From the NCBI GenBank assembly GCA_018398585.1, contig JAGTTD010000013.1, positions 30,459,131 to 30,523,130 on the forward strand: DNA of 64,000 bases, in the 5' to 3' direction. How positions within the stretch are numbered: position 1 is the stretch's first letter; every line of letters begins with the position of its first letter. Below the pieces are notes generated by a model. The model made no database searches and had not been told where the DNA came from. It was given only the letters and a program-made list of their open reading frames with translations. The translations under genes and the position numbers were made by a program. The stretch comes from Simmondsia chinensis. Taxonomy: Eukaryota; Streptophyta; Magnoliopsida; Caryophyllales; Simmondsiaceae. Positions 12,655 through 24,486 of the stretch are shown here, piece after piece.

Positions 12655-12850
12655 TTTTTTTATTTTGATAATTAGTGACAAAGTTACAATACATAATAGG
12701 CGAGTCGAACAAGCAAGATCTAAGAGAATCTGAATAAATTCGGAAAAAAGAAACATAAAGTAGTAGACACCCAAAAAAACAGAAAAGTGAGGCAAAAACG
12801 ACAATCAAGCAAAAAGGAAAAAAAACAGGCACTGCATGGTTATATCCTCC
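12655..12850 (-). mobile_element. LINE 3'-end-like fragment
   Basis: The plus strand begins tttttttattttgataattagtgacaaag in pieces. Read in reverse it is ...ctttgtcactaattatc-A(n), the same terminal phrase as at 39050-39450 and 62010-62195. It is interpreted as the 3' end of a poly(A) retroelement. Confidence 0.45.
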
Positions 12851-13074
12851 TAAACTTTGATAAGACATAAATAACAAATGCATATTCAATTTTAAAAATG
12901 ACTCTAAAACTTTGTTATTAAACTTAAACAAATCTGGGCGTCTTCATGTTAAAAAAAAAAAAAAAAAACTTAAACCAATCTTACAAATTAAATTTAACAT
13001 TTAAATTAAACAACTACTTAATTTTTATTATCAAAATAAAAATATTAAAAATAATATAATTTATAGGGTTATTT

Positions 13075-13590
13075 TTAGGATTATTTATATTTTAATACCA
13101 GACATTTCTAAAAATAATAAAAAGAACTCTAACCGTTTTGAATTAATAAAAAAGATCCATAAGTTTTTCTCATATTAATAAAAAGTTCACTCCCCAAAGT
13201 GATGATGTTGTTTTCTATTCACTAAGATGTAGTAACAATGCTTTTTTAATAATACTATAGTAAAATGATAAAAATATCTTTCAATAACCATATTTTAATA
13301 AGAAAATAAACGAAAACAGATAGTTTGTATATAATATAATATCTTTAATTTTACACTTATAAAGTAAGAATAAGAGTATTGAAGTTGCTTTTGTTATTTT
13401 ACAATAGCATTGATTAAAAAAAGTAATTGTCATATCAGCTCTTTCTATAAAAAATGACATTATCATACTAAAGATTAATTTTTTTATTAATATAAAAAAA
13501 ATTTTAAAAAATTTTATTAATTTAAAATATCAGAGGCCCTTTTTATTAGTTCAAAAAAGTCAGGATACAAAAATATAAATTATTGATATT
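13075..13590. mobile_element. Long-palindrome MITE, copy 3
   Basis: It shares ttatttatattttaata..., gatccataagtttttct and the central cgaaaacagatagttt with the copies at 2.9 and 3.9 kb; the arms are inverted. Confidence 0.7.
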
Positions 13591-13616
13591 TTTAAACAAT
13601 GGGATTTACATGATTT

Positions 13617-13823
13617 GTGTATAATGGACCAATCCCACGCTCTCCGGCGCACGATTTTTTAACGTTCAACAACCGAACATTCCGGATTGACCGGCTGGCT
13701 GGAACCTTCTCGAAATTTGAAAAACGGCGTCGTTTCATATTTCTCAAACGGCAAACGTCGTCGTATCGTCTCTTAACAAAGCGAGACTCCGCCGTTTCGC
13801 GCCGTGCGATGCTGACCTCATAA
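13617..13823 (+). other. Isolated CpG-rich block with short ORF
   Basis: About 200 bp with many CpGs stand out from AT-rich surroundings. They contain aaacggcgtcgtttcat and aacgtcgtcgtatcg, palindromic CGTCG words. A 68-codon ORF spans it but matches no family I know. It may be a promoter or first-exon remnant of a lost gene, or a fragment of an unidentified repeat. Confidence 0.35.
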
Positions 13824-13904
13824 ACCTGGTAATATCAAAGAATTAAATTAATATAGAAAATAGAAAATTAATGTTTAAAAAAATTGCATAAGAAAATTTA
13901 TTTT

Positions 13905-14086
13905 AATATTAAGACAAGTGACCTCCTAAAAAGTCCTTATGTTGCCAATACTATAAGGTTGAAGGTTTTCAGGAACAACTTCTCAGTAGGGTTACACCCT
14001 GAAAGGGTAAGGCTGTGTACATCCACCCCTCCCAGACTCCGCTTATAAAGAAGTCCTTGAAACACTAGACTTGTTGTTATTGTTGC
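13905..14086 (+). mobile_element. 5S-derived SINE, 5'-truncated
   Basis: It starts inside the 5S box C region (gtgacctcctaaaaagtcct) and continues with the common tail (ggtaaggctgtgtacatcc, ending in ttgttgttattgttg). Near-identical 19-bp direct repeats (13885-13903 and 14087-14105, one mismatch) mark the target-site duplication, so truncation happened at insertion. Confidence 0.8.
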
Positions 14087-14159
14087 TGCATAAGAAAATT
14101 CATTTAGTGAAAAAAATATATTATTCTACATTTTATACCTATTTGATTATCTAAGTTGT

Positions 14160-14425
14160 TTAGGCTGTGTTTGGCAAGCAGCTTTTTATCTTAAGCGTTT
14201 TGACTAGACAAATAGTTAATAGTGTTATTTGGTAAAAAATTTGTTATGAACGTTTTTTATAACGTTCTTTTCAGAAGCTAAACAATTTAGCTTTTAACTT
14301 TTCGGACAATATATAATCAAATTCTATTTATCATTTTACAATAATTCACCAACTTCAACATCTAATTTTATCAAACGTATTACCCATCAACTAACAGCTA
14401 ACAGCTACAGCCAAACATAGCCTTA
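14160..14425. mobile_element. hAT-like MITE
   Basis: Terminal inverted repeats aggctgtgtttggca / agccaaacatagcct, with the 'gtgtttggca' signature typical of plant hAT-type MITEs. Internal tails mirror each other (cagctttttatct / ctaacagctacag). The 8-bp TSD is not clear. Confidence 0.6.
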
Positions 14426-14429
14426 CTTG

Positions 14430-16158
14430 TTAATATTTAATATTTATAAGTTTATTTGAATTAATTACTTATTTATTCTCTTTTTTTTAAGACTGTTCAT
14501 AATATTTATTTGTTTCAACTTAATCTCTTCTTTCAGGTTAAATTATATATTTGTATACTAAGACTTAATGCGATAATTTTGTAGTCTATAAATTATGTAA
14601 TAATTTTTTAATACAAAAGTTATATATATTTATGAAAATTTTTAAAATACTTTTATTTTTTGAATTTATATAATATTATTATAATTAATTAAAATAATTA
14701 AATTTTTATAAATATAGAAAATTTTCTTAATTCTTTTGCTAAAAATATAAAATTTTTAATTTTTGTCTAATAATATAAAACCCTTTTCTAAAAACAAAAT
14801 TAAATATTAGGGGTAAAATAGTCAAAAATAAGTTGCATGGGATTAAGTGATACATTTTTAGAAGTGAGAGAATTTTGTGAGTGCTTTTATTTGTGAAGGA
14901 AGTTTTTCGTTTTTGAAGCAAAAAATAGAAAATTTTCTGTAATTTATCCTTTTTTTATTGTGTTTATGTGTTCGTAGTTTACTCTATTGCTCTTATATAA
15001 ACTAATAGTGAGCGAGATTTGTTAATGTACTGGTTACGGCTTCCCATTCCAAGCACAAGGTCTCGGATTCGAGCAGGCCCTATTTAAGACAACTACTAGA
15101 CTTTATATAATATACAATGAGTGCAATTCGTATGAATTAAAACATACATAAAATTATTCAAACACCATAATTATTAAGAAAATTAATTAGGCTAAGAGAA
15201 ATATTTTTTTTCATCTGGTTCCTTTTTTTACGTAACTTTGTTATAATGACTATTAACACGAAAAATATTTCTATTAATTAAGAAAAAAATTGACCTTTCT
15301 TTGACGAACAGGGAAAAATTGTTGATTTTTAGTGTGGAATACTTTTTTACGTTAATAATATTCTTGCATCATAAGTAACTTAATCTTAATTTGGTGAAAC
15401 ATGAATCTCGTAAAAATTTATTTAAGAGAATTTTTTAAATATTTGGAGAAGAAAAATAGTTTCTAAAATAATATTTTCTTGAAACACATGGAGTTTTAAG
15501 GGTTTATTTGATATAATTTTCTATTTATAATTTTTGTTGGTTAACTAAAGTTTTCCAACTTGATACACAATGTATGATTAAATTTTATATAATTATAGTT
15601 ATATATTATAATTAATAAATTATATTATTAACATAAAAAATATAGTTTGTTGTGTAATTATTTATGAACAATTAAATTAAGATAAGCAAATGTATTTTAT
15701 TATAAATTAAAACTCACATGTATACAAAGACCGGGAGGGAACATGTAAGAAAAGGAAAATGAAACAATAATCTAAAATTTTAAAAAGAATGAAGGATTTT
15801 TAAAGCTAAAATTTTTAACTAACATATCGACCACGTCTAGTATACGAGAAGTAGACAAAAAAAGTTTTAATTTATGAAAAGTGTCATTTTTAGGTATTAT
15901 TTGGCATGTAAGAAGTACGTAGGATGTAAAAAGTTAAAATTTCTAAGTAAGTTTCAATTATTTCAAAATTAGGGAAGTAACTTACCTAGCCCTCTATATA
16001 AGTTCTACTTCCTTCAAGACTTTTAATCCATATGACAATTTTATTCCTTCTAATTTGTGATGATGATAAGTTTATCAATTACTTCCTCTATTAATGATGT
16101 TAGAAGATTAGACATAGACATAATAATTATTTTAATTGTATTTTATAAGAGGTATTAT
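14430..16158. other. AT-rich intergenic, no gene seen
   Basis: Mostly A/T words. A tRNA-like B-box (tctcggattcgagcag) lies near 15061-15076. No exon-like block is present. Confidence 0.5.
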
Positions 16159-16200
16159 CATTACAACAAAAAAGAGTAATTCTCGGCGCCTTTTTTGGAA
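16159..16200. repeat. CACTA left terminal inverted repeat (altered CATTA)
   Basis: cattacaacaaaaaagagta then attctcggcgcc. It matches the inverse of the right end except for several substitutions, including the third terminal base. Confidence 0.85.
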
Positions 16201-16397
16201 TTCTCGGCCCAAAAAAGAGCCGAGAAAGAAAACGCCGAAAAATAAAAGCGCTGAGAATCTCGGCGCTTATAAGTGCCGATATTTTTCGGCGTTTTTTATT
16301 GTCGAGATTTTTCGAGTTTTTTAAATACCCTATTTTTACTTCTTGGCATGGACATTTTACAAACAGCCTGTATTGCCTATTTATTTGTGCATATTTT

Positions 16398-16398
<1 letters not shown>

Positions 16399-16451
<53 letters not shown>

Positions 16452-16460
16452 TTATATATA
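16399..16460. repeat. (CA)n(TA)n microsatellite
   Basis: A compound dinucleotide repeat: CA units up to about 16430 followed by TA units. It lies inside the CACTA element. Confidence 0.95.
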
Positions 16461-16680
16461 CAAAATTACTTAATAAAAAAATATCAACTAAACTGATAAA
16501 TTTTTCATAAGATTCCGAATTTGACAATCAAAATATTACAACATTGTCAACGTACTTTGATAGTTCAATACAAAATTTGAGATTTTTTCCACTCCAAATA
16601 TCAACATAATTAATCTAATAACCGAAAAAAAAAATATACAATGCTAACTTAGTCAAGTACATTCTTCACAAATATATCAA

Positions 16681-19278
16681 TCAACTGAATGAGCTTGGCG
16701 TGCTTGGAGATGCAAAAAAATTTGAGGGTTCACCGTCACCTGATCTCGATTCATCTCTACCCTGTACAGACAACACAATAATAACATTACTTATGTACAA
16801 AATATCAATCTACCAGTTTACTATCACATAAATCAATAACAATGAGCACATGAAATCATTTATCGGAACCCGTCAACCCTCAAGTGTCCACAATCCCTTT
16901 TGGAAAGGAAGTAGGAGTAGATAGAGGGAGGCCTTGGTTGTGCTGCATCTCATGACTTACATATCATGTGATTGCCACCTATTTAGCTTGCCCTCCATTC
17001 TCATTTCTATCTAGTATGTGCTTGAAGCAAATGAAGAGTCTGCAACATCTTAAGGCAATAATATAGCACATGAGATTCCACTCTCTACCACATCTTGCAA
17101 AGCACAACACACATGATTCAAATTATATCTTGTTGTCTAAAGTTAGGCTATTCCTCATATAGGAAAATTGAAAGAGGATTATCAATGAAGATATTAGAGA
17201 AAAGATTTAGTAGAAGAAGTGTCAAAACATCCAAAAACCAAACCATCTTATCAAGCAGCAAGACAAGCATATCTGATCCAAAATTTTGCTTCACATGGTA
17301 AATTCATATAGTTTCCCATAAGTACCAACCCCAATGCCGCCTTTTGTCTCAATCATTCACATCATCAATTTCATTATTTACAAAGGATTAGAAAGGCAAT
17401 TATTTACATTATAGTACAAACAAATACAAATTAAATAGATTATCTTACCGGATCAGCAATCGCAGTAATAATTGCTCGACCTTCTGCTATCATTTCATAT
17501 GATGCTTGGCCAGAAGAAACAGCATCATAGATGGGTAGGAGCCTTCTCATTTGCTTCTTTACATTGGCCAATTCTATTTTCATATTTTGTAATTCGACAT
17601 GATCACCGGTACTGTCGAGTCCCTTTTTCTTTAGTTCACCCCTGACTCCGTATATATCACTCCTCTTCACGCCAAATCCATAGCCTACCGCTCGATAGCC
17701 CGGATTTTTCTGTTCATACATTAGCTCTACAAATACTTCCTCCTCGATTTCTGATCGAGGTCTGGAAGAAGATCCAAGTCGAGCCTCAACTATTTCTCTA
17801 GCTGTATCCTACAAAGAAGAGAAAAAGACAATAAATACATTTAAATTAAAAGAAATGTGAGATAATAATAAAACCCACCATAAATTCTTGTGAAACCGTG
17901 TTCTCAAAAAAGCCACCACTTTTCCTGGTATGAGTTTCCTGGTAAAACTCTATACTGGTGGGCTTCCTCCCTTTGTTAATTTCCTACAATCAACACGTCA
18001 ATATAAGTATTAACTAATTTAACAGGTAGATAGTAATAATACACTAAACATATACTGAAGTCCTTACAAACTATCTCTTTTATTCGCATAACTTGTTGAA
18101 CCAGTCGTGTGAAACTGATTCTGCTTGGCACGTGCTTCTTTGCCGCATTTACTCTTCTCCTGAAATTGGAAATCAACATCAATCCAAGAAAAACTTTACA
18201 TTTATAATCAATATCAATCTGCTTCCCCCTTTTTGACCAATCAAAAATTACTTAAAAAGAAATTGTTTTACCTTGCCTTGTGGAGAAAACCAAAAATGTA
18301 CCAAAGTTATCCATTGGTCACAATTAACTCCTCGTGGCACTGTTGCAATAACTTCAGCCTCAGTTTTGTTCCCTTGGCAATATTGCGCTTTCAAGCTCGT
18401 CTTATAACCCCTCCACATTTTGCCAAGATGCTGTAGTATTGATTTATCAATCAATACATCATTGGGCATTGAAAATTTCCCCTAAAACATAAAATCCAAC
18501 AATAATGTCACAAAAAGGCAAGGGAATAGTAAGAAGGCTAAAGCAGTAGTTGTACTAGTAAGAGAGCAACCACATTTCAGTGCTATATCTAAATTTCACT
18601 CGAACAGTAAAATTTGATAGAAGAACCTATTACCAATTATACTATTGAATTAAATTAACACAATTAAGAGTATAAAACCTTAATTAATACAATGATAAAG
18701 TTCAAAAACTTCAGACATACATATTATATCATATATATAAAGTAAACTTTAGACATAAATAATACTACTCGAATAACCTCAATAGCTTCTGTTTTATATT
18801 GGTCATTCATCGTACGCCAATCTCTTACTCCGAGCGGACAAAACCGTCCCGTTTTTGCAACCTCTCCAATAAACCGGATCAACAAATCGCCACCCTTTCT
18901 AATTGGTTGGCGTAGGTCATTGAACCGCACAATAATTCTTACACCTTCAGGAAGATGCCATACTTCCTTAATTGGTATCGTCCTTAAGGTACTCAAGTTA
19001 CCTTGGCCATCTATTAATGATTAAGATATACCATTACTTTTCTAATTGATTAGAAAATTATTACCATAATTAATGCTATAAAATTGAAAACATTTACCGA
19101 TAAGTTGAAGTAGCTCCCTCTCATCAAATGGCACGTCAGTGGACCAAACACCAGCTTCCCTCATTGGTCCCTCTACTTGAGATGTTGACGGTCTTGGCTG
19201 ACTGTCATCACCTCCTTCATGTTCCGGTGTTGCTGTTGAGGACTGCACTGATTTGCCACTTCTAAAAAACCTCCTCAT
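16681..19278 (-). CDS. CACTA second-gene product (Transposase_24 / TNPA-like)
   Basis: Proposed minus-strand exons: 19278-19098, 19021-18769, 18471-18272 (approx.), 18159-18074 (approx.), 17983-17879, 17808-17449, 16761-16681. The ATG is at 19278 (MRRFFRSGKS), with the stop in a short Ser-rich last exon. Landmarks of the plant En/Spm second transposase protein: WHLPEGVRIIVRFND, GRFCPLGVRDW, LGKMWRGYKTSLK, HTTGSTSYANKRD, GRKPTSIEFYQETHT. In CACTA elements this partner binds subterminal repeats and assists excision. Joining the HTTGS exon to the next requires a frame that the visible donor (tttgtaagg) does not give; a 1-nt loss at that junction would explain it. The exact exon ends are therefore provisional. 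Confidence 0.75.
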
Positions 19279-19396
19279 TGTGAATCCACGCTTTTCCAAA
19301 AATAAAAGAATTAGTAGATGTATAATAGAACTTACAAAAATAAAATGAGAAGCAAATATGTTCCGTAAAACAAATAATCAATAATGAAACAAAGAT

Positions 19397-19509
19397 CATG
19401 GACAAAATGAAACAACACGTACAAAAGAAAACTAACATACATGGACAAAATGAAACAACACGTACAAAAGAAAACTAACATACATGGACAAAATGAAACA
19501 ACACGTAAC
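19397..19509. repeat. 43-bp tandem repeat, 2.6 copies
   Basis: The phrase atggacaaaatgaaacaaca recurs at 19398, 19441 and 19484 with almost no divergence. It lies between the two CACTA genes, just beyond the TNP2 stop codon. Confidence 0.92.
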
Positions 19510-19538
19510 ATTATTTCACAACTCTAAAAAAACAAAGA

Positions 19539-22500
19539 TCAAATCTCGCCTAGATCATACAAGTCCCTAGGTTTAGTCTTAATGACATGATACCATCCCT
19601 TTTGCATCTCATCTTGAATATAGAAAACTTGCTTTGCTTGAGATGAGATGACAAATGGATCATATTTCAACAATCGACTCGTATGCATCAACTTAGATAA
19701 GTTCACACAAGCACCATCATTTCTAGATGTTCTTAAGCCCCTATTTATATCTACCCAATCACAACGAAAAATGACAACTTTATAACTCCCATAATAGTCT
19801 AGTTCATATATGTCTGTCAATTTGCCATAGTAAACTTGTCCATCAGCTACGACCATGACCCCAGAATTTTGTGTCCTCATATAGCGTTCACGATCTTCTG
19901 TATGAAACTTGTATCCATTAAGGACAAAGCCCTTCATTCTTTTAGCATACTGATTTAGCCCACCAGCTAAAGCCCTTCTCAATCGGCCTTCTTCGGTAGT
20001 TGCATCAATTTTGTGCACCTTAATAGAATAAAAGGTAGTATCAAAATTAATGGTGAATATATAATATCAACTTCAACATCGACTAAAATATACTAACCTG
20101 GTTCTGAAGCCACTCAAAAAACTCTTCAACAATCCACTGATTTTCTAATGTTGCATTAGATCGACCTCTATGGAAATATGCTCGTCGTTTTTCACTTAAA
20201 AATTCACTATAATAAGGAAATTATTAGCAGGTTGAACAAAAATAGTTAATATTGACAAAGTTGCTTCTATTAACACTTACTCACGAAGTTCCTTGATTTC
20301 ATCTAGCTGGAGTAGCACATAACGATGCACTTGTTCCTTACTTCTCATATCAAGGCGAACAATTTTCTCTTTTCCAATTGCACGACCCCCAGACTTTAAC
20401 AAGTATTTACCCATACTTGAACCATTATCATCATTTCTTTTGGGTCTATTAAAAATGGTCGTAGCACCTTCTAAGTATCTAGAACAAAATGTAATAGTCT
20501 CCTCTATGATGTAGCCTTCAGCAATGGACCCTTCTGGCCGCGCCTGGTTACTTACGTATGCTTTCAAATGGGACAAATACCTTTATTACATAAATATAAA
20601 TAACACGTGAGATCAATTACTGGATGCCAAATATGAGAGATAAAAGTAAATGAAGCATTAGCGGCTAATCTTTCAATCGGATACATGCATCTATAGTGAA
20701 CAGGCCCACCAAGCTTAGACTCCTCTACTAAATGAATTAGTAGATGAACCATAACTGTGAAAAATATAGGTAGAAATTCCATCTCCATCTCACAAAGTGT
20801 AAGAATAATGTTCGATTGTTGAAGATCGAGCATATTTGGGTCAAGGGTCATAGAACACAAGTATTTGAAAAAGGAAGACAAGTCTGAAAGCAACTCAATG
20901 ACTTGTGTGGCATTGGATGCTCGTAAAGCTACAGGAAGAATATCTTGCATAAGAACATGGTTGTCATGACTCTTAAGGTTTAAGAGTTTTCTTTGTTTCG
21001 ACTTCATACATCTAGAGATGTTAGATCCATATCCATCTGGGACCCTAAGTTTCTGTAGAACTCTTAGAAACCGTTCTTTATCATTTGAAGACATATAGTA
21101 AGAAGCTGGAGGCATGTACGGATCTCTATTAGGATGAGGTCGTAGCCAAAGATATGGCTTTATGTTCCTTTCTTCAAGGGCCCTTCTTGCCTTTTCATCA
21201 TCTCTAGTCTTTCTCTCTATATGTAATAGCGTCCCTAGAACATTATCACACACATTTTTCTCTATGTGCATGACATCTAGATTATGTCGAAGGAGATTGT
21301 ACTCCCAATATGGCAAATCAAAAAATATGCTTTTTTTCTTCCAAAATACTTCTTCATTGTCCACTCTTTCTATTGAACTATCTATCTGGTGCCTTTCTCT
21401 TTTCTTCTTACTAGTCTTTTGGGTTTTTCCGTACTTGTAACGAACTTGTTCTTGTGCTTTCAAGATATCAGTCCCTGATGCCGGAGTAGGAGCACAAGCA
21501 TACTCCATTGTCCCATCAAACAATTGACTCTGAGATCGAAAAGGGTGATTATTAGGTAACCATTTGCGGTGTCCATTTTAGCAAATCTTGCCCCCAAACT
21601 TATAAGAATGTGTATGTTCAGTGCAATAAGGACAAGCTGTGTAGCCCTTTGTACTCCAACCAGACAACATAGCATATGCAGGAAAGTCATTGATAGTCCA
21701 CATTATAGCCCCTTGCATCCTAAAGTTTTGTCCACTATAGGCATCATATGCATCAATACCTTCCCATAACAATTTCAACTCATGCAGCAATGGTTGTAGC
21801 TACACATCAATGTCAAGTCCAGGGCCCGATTTCCCAGGAATAATCGAAGAAAGAATGAATGACGATTGCTTCATACATAGCCATGGGGGCAAGCTGTACG
21901 GGATCAACACCACTGGCCATGTACTATAAGTAATATTCATAAGACGGTACGGATTGAAGCCGTCACTAGCAAGACCAAGCCTAACACTACGAGGATCTGA
22001 AGAAAACTCCGGATACCGAGCATCAAATGCCCTCCAAGCTAAGCCATCTGCAGGATGCCTTAATTTCCCATCCTTCAAACGGTCTATCTCATGCCATCTC
22101 ATATCTTCGGCTGTTTTAGATGACATGTATAATCTTTTGAGCCTTGAAATCAAAGAAAAATACCGCATAACCTTAGCGGGCTCTCCTTTCTTGGTTGACA
22201 TAGTTTCATCACTACAACTGTCATCTTCCTTATCCTTCACTGTCTTCCATCTTGAGGTACCGCATGTATGACAACTCTCTTTTTCAGACATTTCACCCCA
22301 ATACAACATACAATTATTTGGACAAGCATGAATCTTTTCATATCCAAGACCCAACTCATTGATCATTTTCTGAGCTTCATAATAAGATGATGGAAATACC
22401 ATAATTTGGGGAAATGCATCAACAAGAAGTCTTAGCAACATCGTGAAGGACTCAGCAGACCAACTATGCATACATTTCAAGTGAAACAAGTGCAAAAGAA

Positions 22501-23011
22501 ATGACAATTTGGAGAATGCGCTACAGCCTGGATATAGTTCTTCATTAGAAGCTTCCAATATCTTCTTATACTTGGCTTTCTCCTCAGGAGATTGGTTGGG
22601 TTGTTCAAGAGGAACTTGGTCCGACCAATCATGTTCATCAGACAAATGGGGTTGACTTGTGGAGGGAGGAATATCAACTCCGATACTTTCTCGTAGTAAT
22701 CCACCAATATCATCTCGACCTATGGCCCTTCCCTCATTATTATTGGTAGATGTTTGACTATTGCATCTCAATTGTTGAACAATGTCTTCTTTTCCATGAA
22801 AAATCCATTTCTTATACTTTGGCCAAAAACCCTTAAAAAGGATATGATATTCCACATCTTCTAATGAGAACCATTTGGCTACTTTGCATTTATTACATGG
22901 ACATCGAGTTTTTCCTTCTATAAGGTTTTCTTTAGCCAACTTAATGAATTCAATGACACCATCAATATAAGCTTGACTAATCCTTGGTTGCGTGATCCAA
23001 CTCGTATCCAT
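19539..23011 (-). pseudogene. CACTA TNP2-type transposase, two in-frame stops
   Basis: Exons on the minus strand are 23011-20670, 20580-20281, 20206-20098 and 20018-19539, phased together over 1077 codons. The ATG at 23011 starts MDTSWITQPR, the usual transposase-associated domain start, with Cys residues in CPCNKC (37-42). The TNP2 core follows (IHACPNNCMLYW, MWTINDFPAYAMLSGW, CPYC, LDVMHIEKNV), then a DUF4218-type segment (GPVHYRCMYPIER) and a DUF4216-type C-terminus (RCDWVDINRG). In the TNP2 core TAG (21800-21802) and TAA (21578-21580) interrupt the frame, both where Tyr is expected. The first intron's donor reads AT instead of GT after GAAAG. The protein is therefore not made in full; the rest is well preserved, suggesting recent inactivation. 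Confidence 0.88.
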
Positions 23012-23599
23012 ATCTCTAAATATTAAGTAGTGCAATCAAATTACCTAAAAATTAAAAAAAGATAGAGTTCATAAGACAAATATTTAATCAACCAATCAAA
23101 ATATATACAAATACAAAAATAAATAATTAATGGGACTTAGGAGAAGTTAGAAATTAAAGTAAAATACATGAGTTCCTTATAATCAATTTTAATCCTCTAA
23201 TGTGAAGGATCCATCTAAGCAAGGGATACAGCAACAAAGTTTTATTTTTCCAAATTTAAAAATTATGAAATCGATATCTAATCTCCCTGACATTAACAAA
23301 TTGAACTCACAAGCGCCACCAACACATAATTTTAAACATCAATCAAACACAGTAACACAAGAATTTCGTCAAAACAATAATTTTTTGTATTAATCAATTC
23401 AAATGATGAGATGCTACTATAGAATCATTCGAACCATAGCATTAAGGATGCGCATGAAGCAGGGAAAAGTGTGAAACGGCGATAATACAAAACTATAATA
23501 AAACTATTTCAACCAACTCAAATGATATAACACTTGTAGAAGAATAAGCAGTCCAATAAAAATAAAAACCGAAACTAGGGCAAGGACATCACATACTAA

Positions 23600-23880
23600 C
23601 CGCAAAGCAAGAGCAACTGTGAAATCGGAAGGTGAGGGTGAGAGACGAACGCTGGCGGCGACGGTGAGAGGTGAACGCGGGCGGCGACGGTGAGAGGAGA
23701 ACGCCGGCGGCGACGGTGAGAGGCGACGCGGTTGGAAATCGGGTGGTGAGGGTGAGAGACGAACGTGCTTTGCGAGGGTGAGGGTGAGAGACGAGGGTTA
23801 GGGTTTGCGGGAGGTGAGGGTGAGAGACGACGGTGAGAGCGCGAGAAAATGAGGGTTAGGGTTTGTTCGGGGTATATATA
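23600..23880. repeat. GC-rich repeats at the CACTA 5' (promoter) end, including 26-bp x3
   Basis: Three 26-bp units, each containing ggcggcgacggtgagagg, run 23648-23725. Further ggtgagggtgagagacga words follow to about 23860. The block lies upstream of the TNP2 start, next to the subterminal repeats, and is strikingly GC-rich against the window. Confidence 0.85.
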
Positions 23881-24000
23881 CCCGGCGAGAATCTCGGCGC
23901 TTATAAACGCCGATATTTTTTGCGTCGTTTAAAATAGCCGAGAATTTTCGACGCTTTGTCTCGACGCATTAAAACCCCGAGATTTCTCGATATTTGTATA

Positions 24001-24046
24001 AACGACGATAATTATGCACCGAGAATTGTCCTTTTTTGTTGTAGTG
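24001..24046. repeat. CACTA right terminal inverted repeat
   Basis: The plus strand ends ttttttgttgtagtg, i.e. CACTACAACAAAAAA inward. It is followed by the target triplet TAT. Confidence 0.92.
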
Positions 24047-24271
24047 TATGTCAAAAAAAAGACATAGGAATCGAATTCCTAGTAACTTCCCTAACAATTT
24101 TTTTTACTACTTCATAAAAAGTTAATAAGAAAAATAAACTCTTAAAAAGTATAATTTTTTGTAAAAATTTAATTTCTTCGATAACCAAATGAGGCTACAG
24201 TATAGATTTGAATTTACATAGCCGTAGCACTTAATAATGCGGAAATGAAAAACTGATGCGGAAAAAAAAAA

Positions 24272-24343
24272 TTCAAATCGCGAAGAGAGTAGAACACTCC
24301 AGAACCCCTCTCTCTCTCTCTCTCTCTCTCTCCCGCTATAAAT
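24272..24343 (+). promoter_or_regulatory. HSP90 core promoter: HSE-like array and TATA box
   Basis: GAA triplets at 24282, 24292 and 24302 lie exactly 10 bp apart, with TTC at 24272 and CTC at 24297 in the same 5-bp register. This gives an imperfect heat shock element (GAAcaCTCcaGAA). TATAAAT is at 24337-24343, about 35 bp downstream, and a (CT)n tract (24308-24332) fills the space. Binding by heat shock factors is inferred from the pattern. Confidence 0.6.
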
Positions 24344-24486
24344 TCTCTCTCTGCTATCTTCTTCACCTCATCTCCCAAATTCTCTCTCACAAAGCAATCA
24401 GATTCTCTCTCTTTCTCTGCAAGGAAATTCATCTGTGGTGTCTTGTTGTTGGAAATTTAGGGTTTTGAGTTGCTTGAGGATCATCA

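Larger units (their letters stand above)
16159..24046 (-). mobile_element. CACTA (En/Spm) transposon, full length, 7.9 kb
   Basis: The right end read inward is cactacaacaaaaaaggac and the left end is cattacaacaaaaaagagta. The flanking triplet TAT (16156-16158 and 24047-24049) is the 3-bp target duplication typical of CACTA elements. Subterminal repeats built on tctcggcgcttataa occur at both ends (16188-16320 and 23880-24030). Two minus-strand transposase genes lie inside. The left terminus has C-to-T in its third base (CATTA), and the TNP2 gene has stops, so this copy is probably immobile by itself. The right end is about 440 bp from the HSP90 ATG. Confidence 0.93.

Noticed and set aside
19397..19509. 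CRISPR-like array
   Set aside because: Uninterrupted 43-bp tandem units without spacers, in a plant transposon.
24214..24432. 72-codon minus-strand ORF
   Set aside because: Created by the (CT)n tract in the HSP90 promoter.
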